DNA of 64,000 nt, taken from contig NZ_JARPVX010000006.1 in NCBI RefSeq assembly GCF_033947565.1, forward strand, positions 62,001-126,000, in the 5' to 3' direction. Position numbers and translations under genes: made by a program. This stretch comes from Lichenihabitans sp033947565. GTDB lineage: Bacteria > Pseudomonadota > Alphaproteobacteria > Rhizobiales > Beijerinckiaceae. Numbering within the stretch: the first letter of the stretch is position 1; each line of letters opens with the position of its first letter. Under the pieces are notes generated by a model that saw nothing but the letters and a program-made list of their open reading frames with translations, had not been told where the DNA came from and searched no databases. Of the stretch, positions 42,820 through 51,214 are shown one piece after another.

Positions 42820-43356
42820 GTGTTGCCGCCGCGGCGAACCCTGGCGCGCTTGCGCGTTGCCCTACTGCCGGGCGAGCGGTTTCGCGGGCGCCTGATCGCC
42901 GGCCAGAGCGTCATTCCTTGCGTGATTGGCCCTGGCGGCATCACGCGCCGCAAGCGCGAAGGCGACGGTGCCACCCCGGCCGGCTCCTTCGCACTGCACC
43001 ATGTGCTGGTGCGCCTCGACCGGGCGCCGCGTCCGCTGACTGGCCTGCCGTGTCGTCGGATTCGCCCGAAGGACGGCTGGTGCGACGATCCCCTCGCCGG
43101 GTGCTACAATCGTGCCGTGACACTGCCGGCCGCCGTCGGCCACGAACACCTGTGGCGCGACGACCGGCTCTACGATGCCGTGGTGGTGATCGACTATAAT
43201 CTCCGGCCCGCCCGCAAGATGAAGGGCAGCGCCATCTTCCTGCACGTCCAGGCGTCGCCCGTTCGTCCGACCGCTGGTTGCGTGGCCGTGACGGCGCCCG
43301 ACCTGCGCCGGTTGTTGCTGCGGATCGGTCCGGCAACCCGCATCCTGATCGGCTGA
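42820..43356 (+). CDS. L,D-transpeptidase (YkuD) family protein
   Basis: 178 residues from GTG 42820. The YkuD catalytic motif appears as FLHVQASPVRPTAGCVAV, with His and the nucleophilic Cys spaced as in the family, although the common S-H-G-C-I-R form is replaced by T-A-G-C-V-A. GPGGITRRKREGDGATPAGSF is the conserved N-terminal signature of the short alphaproteobacterial type. No signal peptide is visible from this start. It probably makes 3-3 peptidoglycan or lipoprotein cross-links; localisation is open. Confidence 0.82.
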   Translation: MLPPRRTLARLRVALLPGERFRGRLIAGQSVIPCVIGPGGITRRKREGDGATPAGSFALHHVLVRLDRAPRPLTGLPCRRIRPKDGWCDDPLAGCYNRAVTLPAAVGHEHLWRDDRLYDAVVVIDYNLRPARKMKGSAIFLHVQASPVRPTAGCVAVTAPDLRRLLLRIGPATRILIG

Positions 43357-43453
43357 ACTCCGGGCGCAGGCGGCTCTACTTGTCGCAGGCCCAAAGACCC
43401 GTTGTTTCGCAAGCTTTGCGTAAGTATGCGCTGTTATCGTCGGCCTACGGCAA

Positions 43454-46318
43454 GTGAAGTCGCTCCTTGCCCGATGGCTGGATAGTGTCATGGCGGAGGC
43501 GCTGCCTCAGCAGAATCTGTTTCGGTGGACCATCGGCCGTCGCATCACCGTGGCGTTCGCCACGATGGGCTTGGTGTCGACCGGCTTGACCGGCCTCGCG
43601 CTTCGCAGCATCGCCGACGCCACGACTTATGCCGAAAGCGCGCAGCAGGATGTGGTTCCTGCCAATTTCGCTCGTGCGGTCGGGACGGACTTTAGCCGCC
43701 TTCGCGCCGAATTCCTGCGCAACCGCAAGGTGGAGGTGCCGGATGTTATCGCACTGCACCATTCGTTCCGACAGGATCTCGACAATGCCGTCGGCGCCTT
43801 GCCGTCCGACAAACGCCCGTTGCTGGAAGACCTACGGACCGTCGAGGCGGACTGGATCCGGGATGCCCAGAAAGCCGAGGCGGACGGCAGTGTGTCGGCG
43901 ACGGAACTGACCAGCCTCGACATGGGCGCCCAGCAGGTGGATGCCAAGGTCGCCGAGCTGATCGAAGCGACCAGCACAGCGGCCGAGGCGCGACGAACGA
44001 CGGCCAAGCGCCTCATGGCCCGCAACGGTGCCGCGGCTCTCGTGGCCACCCTGGCCGTGGTGGCGGTCGCCATTCTGGCCGGGCTCGCCTTGCTGCGCGG
44101 CATCAAGGCGCCGCTCGGCCGCGTGACGCGGTTCGCCAACGAGATTGCCCAAGGACGGCTCGACGGAGCGACGCCGAAAGCCGGTGCCGACGAGCTCAGC
44201 CATCTGATCCGGGTGATGGACGGCATGCGGGAGCGCATCTGCGGCATGCTGGACGAGCAGGTGCGGCTTCGGCAGACCAGCCAGGCGCGCCTGGCGGAAG
44301 CCGTCGACGGCTCGCGCGAGGGCATGATCGTGGCCGACCCGCAGGGGGTGATCCAGATCATCAATGCCCAGGCGCTCGACCTGCTCGGCTTGAGCGCCCG
44401 CAACCTGAGCGCCGGGGCCACGCTCGACACCATGCGAAAGCTCGTCGGCCTTTACGGTCATGCCCACCGGGCCATGCTGAAGGAGGTCGAAGGCGCGCCT
44501 GAGATGCAGGAAAGCCTGCTGCCCGACGGTCGCCGCATTCAGAACAGCCGCCACCGCACCAGCGAGGGCGGCTTCGTGGGCCTTTACACCGATGTCACCG
44601 CGCTGGTGGCCCAGAAGGAAACCTTGACGAACGCCAAGGCCACGCTCGATGCGGCGCTGACCACCATGAGCCAGGCGCTGTGCATCTTCGACCGCGACCA
44701 CCGGCTGCGGCTCGCCAACCCGCAGGCCCATGCCCTGTTCGGCATCGGGCCTGACGAGGCCAAGCCCGGCAGCGCCTATCTGGCGTTGATCGAGCTCAGC
44801 CTCGCCCGCAACAATCATCCCGGCACGGATGCGGCGCGTTTGCGTCGGCACTTGCGCTTCGTGGCAGCGCGCCGGCGACGCTCGGTCCGCTTCGTGCCGT
44901 TCGGCCATGACCGCATCCTTTCGGTCACCCACGAGCCGATGGTGGACGGCGGCTGGATGGGGACTTACGAGGACGTCACCGAGCGGCGGCGCGCCGCGGC
45001 CCGCATTGCCCATATGGCCACCCATGACGGGCTGACGGGCTTGCCGACCCGCTTCGCGCTCGAACGCAGGGTGGACGAGGAACTGGCTCGCATCGAGCCC
45101 GGCGGCGGCTTCGCGATCCTCTGCCTGGGCCTCGATCAGTTCAAGGAGATCAACGACACGCTCGGCCATGCGGTGGGCGATGCCTTGTTGTGCGGCGTGG
45201 CGGCCCGGCTCGGTGAAGGGCTGCGGCGGACCGACCTGCTGGTCCGGCTCGGCAGCGACGAATTCGCGGTGGTGCGGTCCGGCACCGACGACCGGGACGG
45301 CGCGACCGCCTTCGCGGATGCCATGCTGGCGCGCCTCAAGCCGTCGTTCGACATCGACGGGCGGCGGCTCTCGATCGGTGGCACCGGAGGCCTGGTGCTG
45401 GCGCCGCATCACGGCGCCACCTGCGCCGAATTGCTGACCAACGTCGACCTCGCGATGAACAAGGCCAAGGATGGCGAAGCCCGGGGCACCTGCCGCGTCT
45501 TCGAGCCGGTGCTGAAAGAGGCCCTGAAGAAGCGCATCAGGCTCGAAGCCGATCTGCGGCGAGCGCTTGAGAACGATGAATTCGAACTGTTCTACCAGCC
45601 GTTGCTCGACCTCGCCTCGACGGAGGTGCGGGCCTTCGAGGCGCTGATGCGCTGGAACCACCCGACCCGGGGCCTTGTCGGGCCCGTCGAGTTCATCCCA
45701 GTGGCCGAGCGCATGGGCCTGATCGACGCCATGGGCCGGTGGGCCCTCAACGTCGCCTGCCGCGAGGCGGCGGGGTGGCCCGAGACCGTAAAGGTGGCCG
45801 TCAACGTATCCCTGGCGCAACTGCGCGAGGACAGCTTCGCGGCGGCCGTCGAAGCAGCCCTGGCCGCGAGCGGCCTCGCGCCGCACCGGCTCGAGCTGGA
45901 GCTGACCGAAACCATCGTGATGTCCAACGCCGGTCATGCCATGGAAGGCTTGCTCAAGCTGAAGCACCTCGGCGTGCGTTTCGCCATGGACGATTTCGGC
46001 ACCGGCTATTCGAGCCTCAGCTACCTGCGCCGCTTCCCGTTCAACAAGATCAAGATCGACCGCTCGTTTCTGCAGAACCTGGCCGACAGCCACGAGGCCG
46101 AGCAGATCGTCCGCACAATCGTGGCGCTCGGTCGCAATCTTGGCCTGCGGGTGACGGCCGAGGGGGTCGAGACGCCGCGGCAATTACGGTTTTTGACGGA
46201 GATCGGCTGCGACGAGATCCAAGGGTATCTGATCGGACGCCCCGAGCCGGCAGCCCAAGTTCCACTCACGCTGGCGGACCATAACGGCACCGCTGCCGAG
46301 GTTCCGGTGACCGCATGA
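43454..46318 (+). CDS. Membrane GGDEF/EAL protein, probable c-di-GMP phosphodiesterase
   Basis: 954 residues from GTG 43454. Helix at about 31-50, a helical periplasmic sensor to about 190, second helix near 193-214, HAMP to about 275, two PAS-like modules (about 285-395 and 405-510), GGDEF (about 520-690) and EAL (about 705-940). The GGDEF active loop is GSDEF at 600-604, so diguanylate cyclase activity is doubtful. The EAL domain keeps FEALMRWNHP (Glu729), DDFGTGYSS and KIDRSF. Most likely it degrades c-di-GMP and thereby lowers EPS/biofilm formation; the degenerate domain may bind GTP as a regulator. Ligand unknown. Confidence 0.92.
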   Translation: MKSLLARWLDSVMAEALPQQNLFRWTIGRRITVAFATMGLVSTGLTGLALRSIADATTYAESAQQDVVPANFARAVGTDFSRLRAEFLRNRKVEVPDVIALHHSFRQDLDNAVGALPSDKRPLLEDLRTVEADWIRDAQKAEADGSVSATELTSLDMGAQQVDAKVAELIEATSTAAEARRTTAKRLMARNGAAALVATLAVVAVAILAGLALLRGIKAPLGRVTRFANEIAQGRLDGATPKAGADELSHLIRVMDGMRERICGMLDEQVRLRQTSQARLAEAVDGSREGMIVADPQGVIQIINAQALDLLGLSARNLSAGATLDTMRKLVGLYGHAHRAMLKEVEGAPEMQESLLPDGRRIQNSRHRTSEGGFVGLYTDVTALVAQKETLTNAKATLDAALTTMSQALCIFDRDHRLRLANPQAHALFGIGPDEAKPGSAYLALIELSLARNNHPGTDAARLRRHLRFVAARRRRSVRFVPFGHDRILSVTHEPMVDGGWMGTYEDVTERRRAAARIAHMATHDGLTGLPTRFALERRVDEELARIEPGGGFAILCLGLDQFKEINDTLGHAVGDALLCGVAARLGEGLRRTDLLVRLGSDEFAVVRSGTDDRDGATAFADAMLARLKPSFDIDGRRLSIGGTGGLVLAPHHGATCAELLTNVDLAMNKAKDGEARGTCRVFEPVLKEALKKRIRLEADLRRALENDEFELFYQPLLDLASTEVRAFEALMRWNHPTRGLVGPVEFIPVAERMGLIDAMGRWALNVACREAAGWPETVKVAVNVSLAQLREDSFAAAVEAALAASGLAPHRLELELTETIVMSNAGHAMEGLLKLKHLGVRFAMDDFGTGYSSLSYLRRFPFNKIKIDRSFLQNLADSHEAEQIVRTIVALGRNLGLRVTAEGVETPRQLRFLTEIGCDEIQGYLIGRPEPAAQVPLTLADHNGTAAEVPVTA

Positions 46319-46352
46319 GCCGGCGATCCCTGCGCAACCGGAACACGATCCC

Positions 46353-46853
46353 ATGGTGAGCGGCCTGAGGCGGTGGGGTGGCGCAGCCCTCGTGGCGGTG
46401 CTGCTGGCCGGGGGATTGACGGCCGCCGCCGCGAGCCTCGATGGCGTCGCGCGCCGATCAGCGCTGAAGAACAATGACCTGACGCGCCTGCGAGCCGAGG
46501 CGCTCACGCTGTTCCCCCGCGGCTCGCGGCTCGACGAGGCCGCGTCGCAACTCGCCACCATCGGGTTCGCCTGCGAGGATCTGCAGCACCCGTTGCCCGA
46601 TATCAGCGCGCCTTCCCTGCGCTGCGCCTCAGACGGACGCGGCTATCCGAACTATCCGTCGGTCAACGTCATTCTGCTGACCCGCAACGGGCTGATCTCC
46701 GACGTCGACGTGTGGAACATCATGGCGCGGGCCGATGGCGAGCCCGACGACATCGATTTCACGGCCATCGGCGCCAGCCAGGCCCTGCCGGCCGCGCTGC
46801 GGCGCCCGGAGCCGAGGACCGACGAGGCCGACCGGCCCGCACCGCAGTTTTGA
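46353..46853 (+). CDS. Secreted protein of unknown function
   Basis: 166 residues from ATG 46353, 34 bases after the GGDEF/EAL gene and in the same direction, so probably co-transcribed. A signal peptide or anchor (RRWGGAALVAVLLAGGLTAAAA) precedes a small domain with two cysteines (FACEDL, LRCASD), and the ordered part resembles a BamE/SmpA-like layout (TLFPRGSRLDEAASQLATIGFAC, NVILLTRNGLISDVDVW) without a lipobox. No family assigned. The C-terminus is disordered. Confidence 0.7.
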   Translation: MVSGLRRWGGAALVAVLLAGGLTAAAASLDGVARRSALKNNDLTRLRAEALTLFPRGSRLDEAASQLATIGFACEDLQHPLPDISAPSLRCASDGRGYPNYPSVNVILLTRNGLISDVDVWNIMARADGEPDDIDFTAIGASQALPAALRRPEPRTDEADRPAPQF

Positions 46854-46903
46854 GCCCTTCCTGAGCAACACGCCCGGCGCCTCAAAGCCCGGGCAAAGAA
46901 AAA

Positions 46904-46923
46904 GCCCCGGATCGCTCCGGGGC
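46904..46923 (-). terminator. Bidirectional intrinsic terminator after groEL
   Basis: GCCCCGG (46904-46910) and CCGGGGC (46917-46923) form a stem with a 6-base loop. The minus strand continues with TTTTTCTTTG, an ideal tail for groESL; the plus strand continues with CTTTTCTTG and can stop the transcript of the preceding secreted-protein gene. Confidence 0.88.
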
Positions 46924-46957
46924 CTTTTCTTGTTCGTTCGGATGAACGGTGACGGAC

Positions 46958-48604
46958 TTAGAAGTCCATCCCACCCATGCCCCCGCCCATGCCGCCGCCG
47001 CCCATCGGCATCGAAGGCTTGTCCTTCGGCGACTCGGCCACCATGGCTTCCGTGGTGATCAGCAGGCCGGCGACCGAAGCCGCGTCCTGCAGAGCCGTGC
47101 GGACCACCTTGGCCGGATCGACGATGCCGGTCTCGATCATGTCGACATACTGCTCGGTCTGGGCGTTGTAGCCGAAGGTGGCCGAGCTGTTTTCGTTGAT
47201 CTTGCCGACCACGATCGAGCCTTCCACGCCGGCGTTCTCGGCGATCTGACGGATCGGGGCCTCGAGAGCCTTCAACACGATGTTGATGCCGGCCTGCACG
47301 TCCGGGATCTCGGACTTCAGAGCCGCCACGGCCTTCTTGGCGCGCAGGAGAGCGGTGCCGCCGCCGGGCACGATGCCTTCTTCCACGGCCGCACGGGTCG
47401 CGTTGAGGGCGTCGTCGACGCGGTCCTTCTTTTCCTTCACCTCGACTTCCGTCGAGCCGCCGACGCGGATCACCGCGACGCCGCCTGCGAGCTTAGCCAG
47501 ACGCTCCTGGAGCTTCTCCTTGTCGTAGTCCGAGGTGGTTTCCTCGATCTGCGACTTGATCTGGGCGATGCGGCCCTCGATGTCGGCCTTTTCGCCGAAA
47601 CCGTCGATGATCGTGGTGTTCTCCTTGTCGATGCGGATGCGCTTGGCGCGGCCGAGCATCTGAAGGGTCACGGACTCGAGCTTGATGCCGAGTTCCTCGG
47701 AGATCATCTGACCCTGGGTCAGGATCGCGATGTCCTCGAGCATGGCCTTGCGGCGATCGCCGAAGCCCGGAGCCTTGACGGCCGCGACCTTGAGGCCACC
47801 ACGCAGCTTGTTGACCACGAGCGTGGCGAGAGCCTCACCCTCGATGTCCTCGGCGACGATCACCAGCGGCTTGCCGGTCTGCACCACGGCCTCGAGCACC
47901 GGCAGCATCGCCTGCAGCGACGACAGCTTCTTCTCGTGGATGAGGATGTAGGGCTCGTCGAGCTCCGCGATCATCTTCTCGGCATTGGTGATGAAGTAGG
48001 GCGACAGGTAACCGCGGTCGAACTGCATGCCCTCGACGACGTCGAGTTCGGTCTCGGCGGTCTTGGCTTCTTCAACCGTGATGACGCCTTCGTTGCCGAC
48101 CTTCTGCATCGCCTTGGCGATCATCTCGCCGATCGACTTGTCGCCGTTCGACGAAATCGTACCGACCTGGGCCACTTCGTCGGACGAGTTGATCTTCTTG
48201 GCGCGGGACTTGATGTCCTCGAGGGCTGCCACGACCGCCATGTCGACGCCGCGCTTCAGATCCATCGGGTTCATGCCGGCGGCCACGTATTTGGCGCCTT
48301 CACGGACTATGGCCTGGGCCAGCACGGTCGCCGTGGTGGTGCCGTCGCCGGCCTTGTCGTTGGTCTTCGAGGCCACTTCGCGCACCATCTGGGCGCCCAT
48401 GTTCTCGAACTTGTCTTCGAGCTCGATTTCCTTGGCGACCGTCACACCGTCCTTGGTGATGCGGGGCGCGCCGAAGGACTTGTCGATCACGACGTTGCGA
48501 CCCTTCGGGCCGAGCGTCACCTTGACCGCGTCGGCCAGGATGTCGACGCCGCGCAGCATGCGGGCGCGGGCGTCAGAGGAAAAACGTACGTCTTTCGCTG
48601 CCAT
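46958..48604 (-). CDS. groEL: Chaperonin GroEL
   Basis: 548 residues, the standard length, with AAKDVRFSSDARARMLRGVD at the start, the ATP motif GDGTTTATVLAQ, VEEGIVPGGGTALLRA and the C-terminal Gly-Met repeat GGGMGGGMGGMDF. Forms the 14-mer folding chamber with GroES. Lies 44 bases after groES in one operon controlled by CIRCE, and ends just before a strong terminator. Confidence 0.99.
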   Translation of the reverse strand: MAAKDVRFSSDARARMLRGVDILADAVKVTLGPKGRNVVIDKSFGAPRITKDGVTVAKEIELEDKFENMGAQMVREVASKTNDKAGDGTTTATVLAQAIVREGAKYVAAGMNPMDLKRGVDMAVVAALEDIKSRAKKINSSDEVAQVGTISSNGDKSIGEMIAKAMQKVGNEGVITVEEAKTAETELDVVEGMQFDRGYLSPYFITNAEKMIAELDEPYILIHEKKLSSLQAMLPVLEAVVQTGKPLVIVAEDIEGEALATLVVNKLRGGLKVAAVKAPGFGDRRKAMLEDIAILTQGQMISEELGIKLESVTLQMLGRAKRIRIDKENTTIIDGFGEKADIEGRIAQIKSQIEETTSDYDKEKLQERLAKLAGGVAVIRVGGSTEVEVKEKKDRVDDALNATRAAVEEGIVPGGGTALLRAKKAVAALKSEIPDVQAGINIVLKALEAPIRQIAENAGVEGSIVVGKINENSSATFGYNAQTEQYVDMIETGIVDPAKVVRTALQDAASVAGLLITTEAMVAESPKDKPSMPMGGGGMGGGMGGMDF

Positions 48605-48648
48605 GGGGATTGTCTCCTAAACGGAAGTTTCGGGGGTGGGCGGGGCTG

Positions 48649-48936
48649 TTAGCCGACGACGCCCATGATGTCGCTCTCCTTCATGATGAGGAGATCCTGG
48701 CCGTCGATCTTGACCTCGGTGCCCGACCACTTGCCGAACAGCACCTTGTCGCCAGCCTTGACGTCGAGCGCGTTGAGCTTGCCCTGCTCGTCACGGGCGC
48801 CCGGGCCCACGGCGACGATCTCGCCTTCCTGGGGCTTTTCCTTCGCGGTGTCCGGGATGATGATGCCGCCCTTGGTCTTCTCTTCGCCTTCGAGACGCTT
48901 CACGACCACGCGATCGTGGAGGGGACGGAAATTCAT
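48649..48936 (-). CDS. groES: Co-chaperonin GroES
   Basis: 95 residues from ATG 48936 (MNFRPLHDRVVVKRLEGEEK), with GGAAGGCG before it. The mobile loop EEKTKGGIIIPDTAKEKPQEG and the roof and base strands are complete. First gene of the groESL operon; a promoter and CIRCE operator lie about 80-150 bases upstream on the minus strand. Confidence 0.98.
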   Translation of the reverse strand: MNFRPLHDRVVVKRLEGEEKTKGGIIIPDTAKEKPQEGEIVAVGPGARDEQGKLNALDVKAGDKVLFGKWSGTEVKIDGQDLLIMKESDIMGVVG

Positions 48937-49016
48937 GGGTCGCCTTCCTGTTTCAAACCCGGCACCTGTGCGATAGAACACGGCGCACACGGGCGTCAGC
49001 CTCTGGGAGGCCAGTC

Positions 49017-49043
49017 TTAGCACTCATCGATCGAGAGTGCTAA
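49017..49043. promoter_or_regulatory. CIRCE element (HrcA operator)
   Basis: TTAGCACTC, nine bases, GAGTGCTAA is an exact match to the CIRCE consensus. It is centred 94 bases upstream of groES and begins 11 bases after the -10 box, so HrcA bound here would block transcription at the start site. HrcA-mediated heat-shock control is established knowledge for this element. Confidence 0.97.
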
Positions 49044-49054
49044 CCGGCAGGGTT

Positions 49055-49083
49055 GAGGTAGGCGGATGCCTTCTCCTTGTCAA
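49055..49083 (-). promoter_or_regulatory. groESL promoter
   Basis: On the minus strand TTGACA (49083-49078) is a perfect -35 box and TACCTC (49060-49055) a -10 box after exactly 17 bases. Transcription would start near 49048, at the edge of the CIRCE element. Confidence 0.75.
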
Positions 49084-49211
49084 GGCAAAGGGCCATTCGC
49101 CTGGGGATGGCCGCGCCTGCGGATCTGCCTGTCCCCTCAGGCTCAGCTGTCTCGAAAAGGCTTTAGCGTCGCCGTGTGAAGCCTCAACAACATTTCCGGG
49201 AAGGAACCCCC

Positions 49212-49973
49212 ATGTCATTTGCCATCTACCCAAGCCTCAAGGATGTGGTCGTCACTGTAACCGGAGGCGCCTCGGGCATCGGCGCCGAGATCGTGCGGGC
49301 TTTTGCGGCGCAAGGCTCTCGCGTCGGCTTCGTCGACCTCGACGTCACGACCGGGCAGGCCCTGGCCGAAGACCTGAGCCAAAAGGGCGCCACGGTGGCG
49401 TTCGAAGCCTGCGACCTGCGGGACATCGCGGCCCTGCGGCAGGCCTTTGCGGGTTTGAAGGCGACGCTCGGCCCGGCCGGGGTGCTGGTCAACAACGCGG
49501 CGCGCGACGATCGGCACGGCTGGGAAACGGTCGAGCCCGAATATTACGACGAGCGCATCGCCACCAACTTGCGCCACATGTTCTTCGCCACCCAGGCGGT
49601 GGCGCCCGACATGATCGCGGCCCGCAAAGGCTCGATCATCAACATGGGCTCGAATTCCTGGTGGGAAGCGGGTGGCGGCATGCCGGTCTACACGTCGGCC
49701 AAGGCGGCCGTGCATGGCATGACGCGGTCGTTCGCACGGGACCTCGGGCCGCATCGCATCCGCGTCAACACAGTGGTGCCGGGCTGGGTGATGACCGAAC
49801 GGCAGAAGACGCTGTGGGCCAACCCGGAGGCGCTGGAGCGGCAGAAGGTGCGGCAGTGCCTGCCCGAACTGATCGAGCCCGTCTACCTGGCCCGCATGGT
49901 GTTGTTCCTCGCATCCGACGATGCCGCCATGTGTACGGCCAACAACTACATGGTGGAGGCCGGCTCGATCTGA
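49212..49973 (+). CDS. SDR dehydrogenase, XylB/pentose-dehydrogenase-like
   Basis: 253 residues from ATG 49212, which has GGAAGGAA upstream. SDR motifs: cofactor loop TGGASGIG, VDLD (NAD preference), VNNAA, and YTSAK with Ser in NMGSNSW. The N-terminal FAIYPSLKD and the DDRH...YYDERIATNLRHMFFATQAVAPDM stretch closely follow Caulobacter D-xylose 1-dehydrogenase (XylB) and relatives as remembered, which oxidise xylose, arabinose or galactose to the lactone. No other sugar-catabolic genes are adjacent, so the substrate is unproven. Confidence 0.82.
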   Translation: MSFAIYPSLKDVVVTVTGGASGIGAEIVRAFAAQGSRVGFVDLDVTTGQALAEDLSQKGATVAFEACDLRDIAALRQAFAGLKATLGPAGVLVNNAARDDRHGWETVEPEYYDERIATNLRHMFFATQAVAPDMIAARKGSIINMGSNSWWEAGGGMPVYTSAKAAVHGMTRSFARDLGPHRIRVNTVVPGWVMTERQKTLWANPEALERQKVRQCLPELIEPVYLARMVLFLASDDAAMCTANNYMVEAGSI

Positions 49974-49991
49974 TCCGGGCCCGACCGAATG

Positions 49992-50019
49992 CGACGCCAT
50001 CCGGCGTCGTATTGCCGGA
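49992..50019 (+). terminator. Overlapping hairpins after the dehydrogenase gene
   Basis: CGACGCC (49992-49998) pairs with GGCGTCG (50003-50009) over a 4-base loop. TCCGGC (50000-50005) can instead pair with GCCGGA (50014-50019). The two stems share bases and exclude each other. The first probably ends the dehydrogenase transcript, but no T-run follows. Confidence 0.35.
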
Positions 50020-50035
50020 AGCCTTGGGGCTGCCA

Positions 50036-50060
50036 TTCTAAACTTTAGAACGATTATCAA
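50036..50060. promoter_or_regulatory. ICE/Irr-like iron-control box
   Basis: TTCTAAA-C-TTTAGAA (50036-50050) is a perfect palindrome, and the overlapping TTTAGAA-CGA-TTATCAA (50044-50060) matches the rhizobial iron control element TTTAGAA-N3-TTCTAAA at 12 of 14 defined positions. It lies about 135 bases upstream of a ferric-iron transporter operon, and irr is encoded about 5.7 kb downstream. Irr or another Fur-family protein is the expected binder. Confidence 0.6.
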
Positions 50061-50192
50061 TTGCTGTGATAGACTTGCCGAGTTCTGCCTGACCACTTAA
50101 GCCGACCGGGCCATGGCTCCCGGATGACCTTTCGCGGTCCGGTCGGCGTGGCCCCACGGTGGCCGTTCGGCCTGCTTCATCCAGGATGTCTC

Positions 50193-51212
50193 ATGTTCCG
50201 AGCTTCGACGCTGCGCCTGCCGATCGCCGCATGCTGTCTCACGATCGCGCTCGGCGGGCCCGCCTCGCAGGCCGCCGAAGTTGGCGCGTTGACGGTTTAT
50301 AATGGCCAGGACGAAGGACCCGTGGAGGCCGCCATCGCGGCCTACGAGAAGAAAACGGGCGTCAAGGTGGCGATGCGCAAGGCCGGCAGCCCTGCCTTCG
50401 CGAACCAGATCGCCCAGGAAGGCGCCCATTCGCCGGCCGACATCTTTTATGCCGAATATACGTCGCCGCTCGCCGTGCTGAAGAACAAGGACCTGCTCGG
50501 TTCCGTGGCGGCCCCGACCCTGGCCGAGGTGCCGGCGCGCTTCAACGACCATGACGGCACCTGGATCGGCGTCACGGCGCGCAGCCAGGTGCTGGTGTAC
50601 CACGCCGGAACCGTGCAGGAGGCGGTACTGCCGTCGTCCGTGCTCGACTTGGCCAAGCCGGAATGGAAGGATCGCATCGCCTTCAACCCGAAGAGCGCCG
50701 CCTTCCTGGAGCAGCTCACGGCCATCGCCAAGGTGGAAGGGCACGCCAAGGCCAAGACGTGGCTCGAGGCCCTGAAGGCCAATGCCAAGGCCTATCCGAG
50801 CAACACCGCGATGATCATGGCGGTCGAGCGCGGTGAGGTTCCGGTGGCGATCGTCGGCGACAATTATTGGTTCGCGGTCGCCAAAGAAAAGGGCGGCACC
50901 GACAAGATGGCGTCTCGCATCCACTATATCGGCCACGGTGACCCGGGCGCGCAGATCACCGTGTCGGGCGCCGCCATGTTGAAAGCGGCGCCACATCCCG
51001 AGGAGGCCCAGCGCTTCCTCGCCTTTCTGGTCAGCCCCGAAGGCCAGCAGGCCATTGCCGCGACGGCTGCCGACTATCCCCTGCGGCCGGGCGTACCTTC
51101 GCCCTTCGCGGTCAAGCCCTTCGCCGAGCTCGACCCCTCGCCCGTGACGCCGTCCGAGGTCGGCACGGCACGCGAGGGCCTCGACCTCGAACGCGAGGTC
51201 GGGCTCAACTGA
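50193..51212 (+). CDS. Ferric-iron ABC transporter, periplasmic binding protein
   Basis: 339 residues from ATG 50193. Signal peptide (LPIAACCLTIALGGPASQAAE), then the FbpA-type fold: LTVYNGQDEG, PADIFYAEYTSP, WKDRIAFNPKSAAFLEQ, VGDNYWFAVAKEKGG and DPGAQITVSGAAML. Compared with Neisseria FbpA as remembered, the iron ligands differ: His9 is Asp (NGQD), Glu57 is kept (YAE) and the Tyr-Tyr pair is Asn-Tyr (DNYW). Iron is the likely substrate but coordination must differ. First gene of a three-gene operon behind an ICE-like box. Confidence 0.86.
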   Translation: MFRASTLRLPIAACCLTIALGGPASQAAEVGALTVYNGQDEGPVEAAIAAYEKKTGVKVAMRKAGSPAFANQIAQEGAHSPADIFYAEYTSPLAVLKNKDLLGSVAAPTLAEVPARFNDHDGTWIGVTARSQVLVYHAGTVQEAVLPSSVLDLAKPEWKDRIAFNPKSAAFLEQLTAIAKVEGHAKAKTWLEALKANAKAYPSNTAMIMAVERGEVPVAIVGDNYWFAVAKEKGGTDKMASRIHYIGHGDPGAQITVSGAAMLKAAPHPEEAQRFLAFLVSPEGQQAIAATAADYPLRPGVPSPFAVKPFAELDPSPVTPSEVGTAREGLDLEREVGLN

Positions 51213-51214
51213 GC

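Noticed and set aside
6783..50001. 15-base direct repeat CGAATGCGACGCCAT at about 6784 and 49986
   Set aside because: Several repeats of this length are expected by chance in 64 kb of GC-rich DNA, and the flanks do not match.
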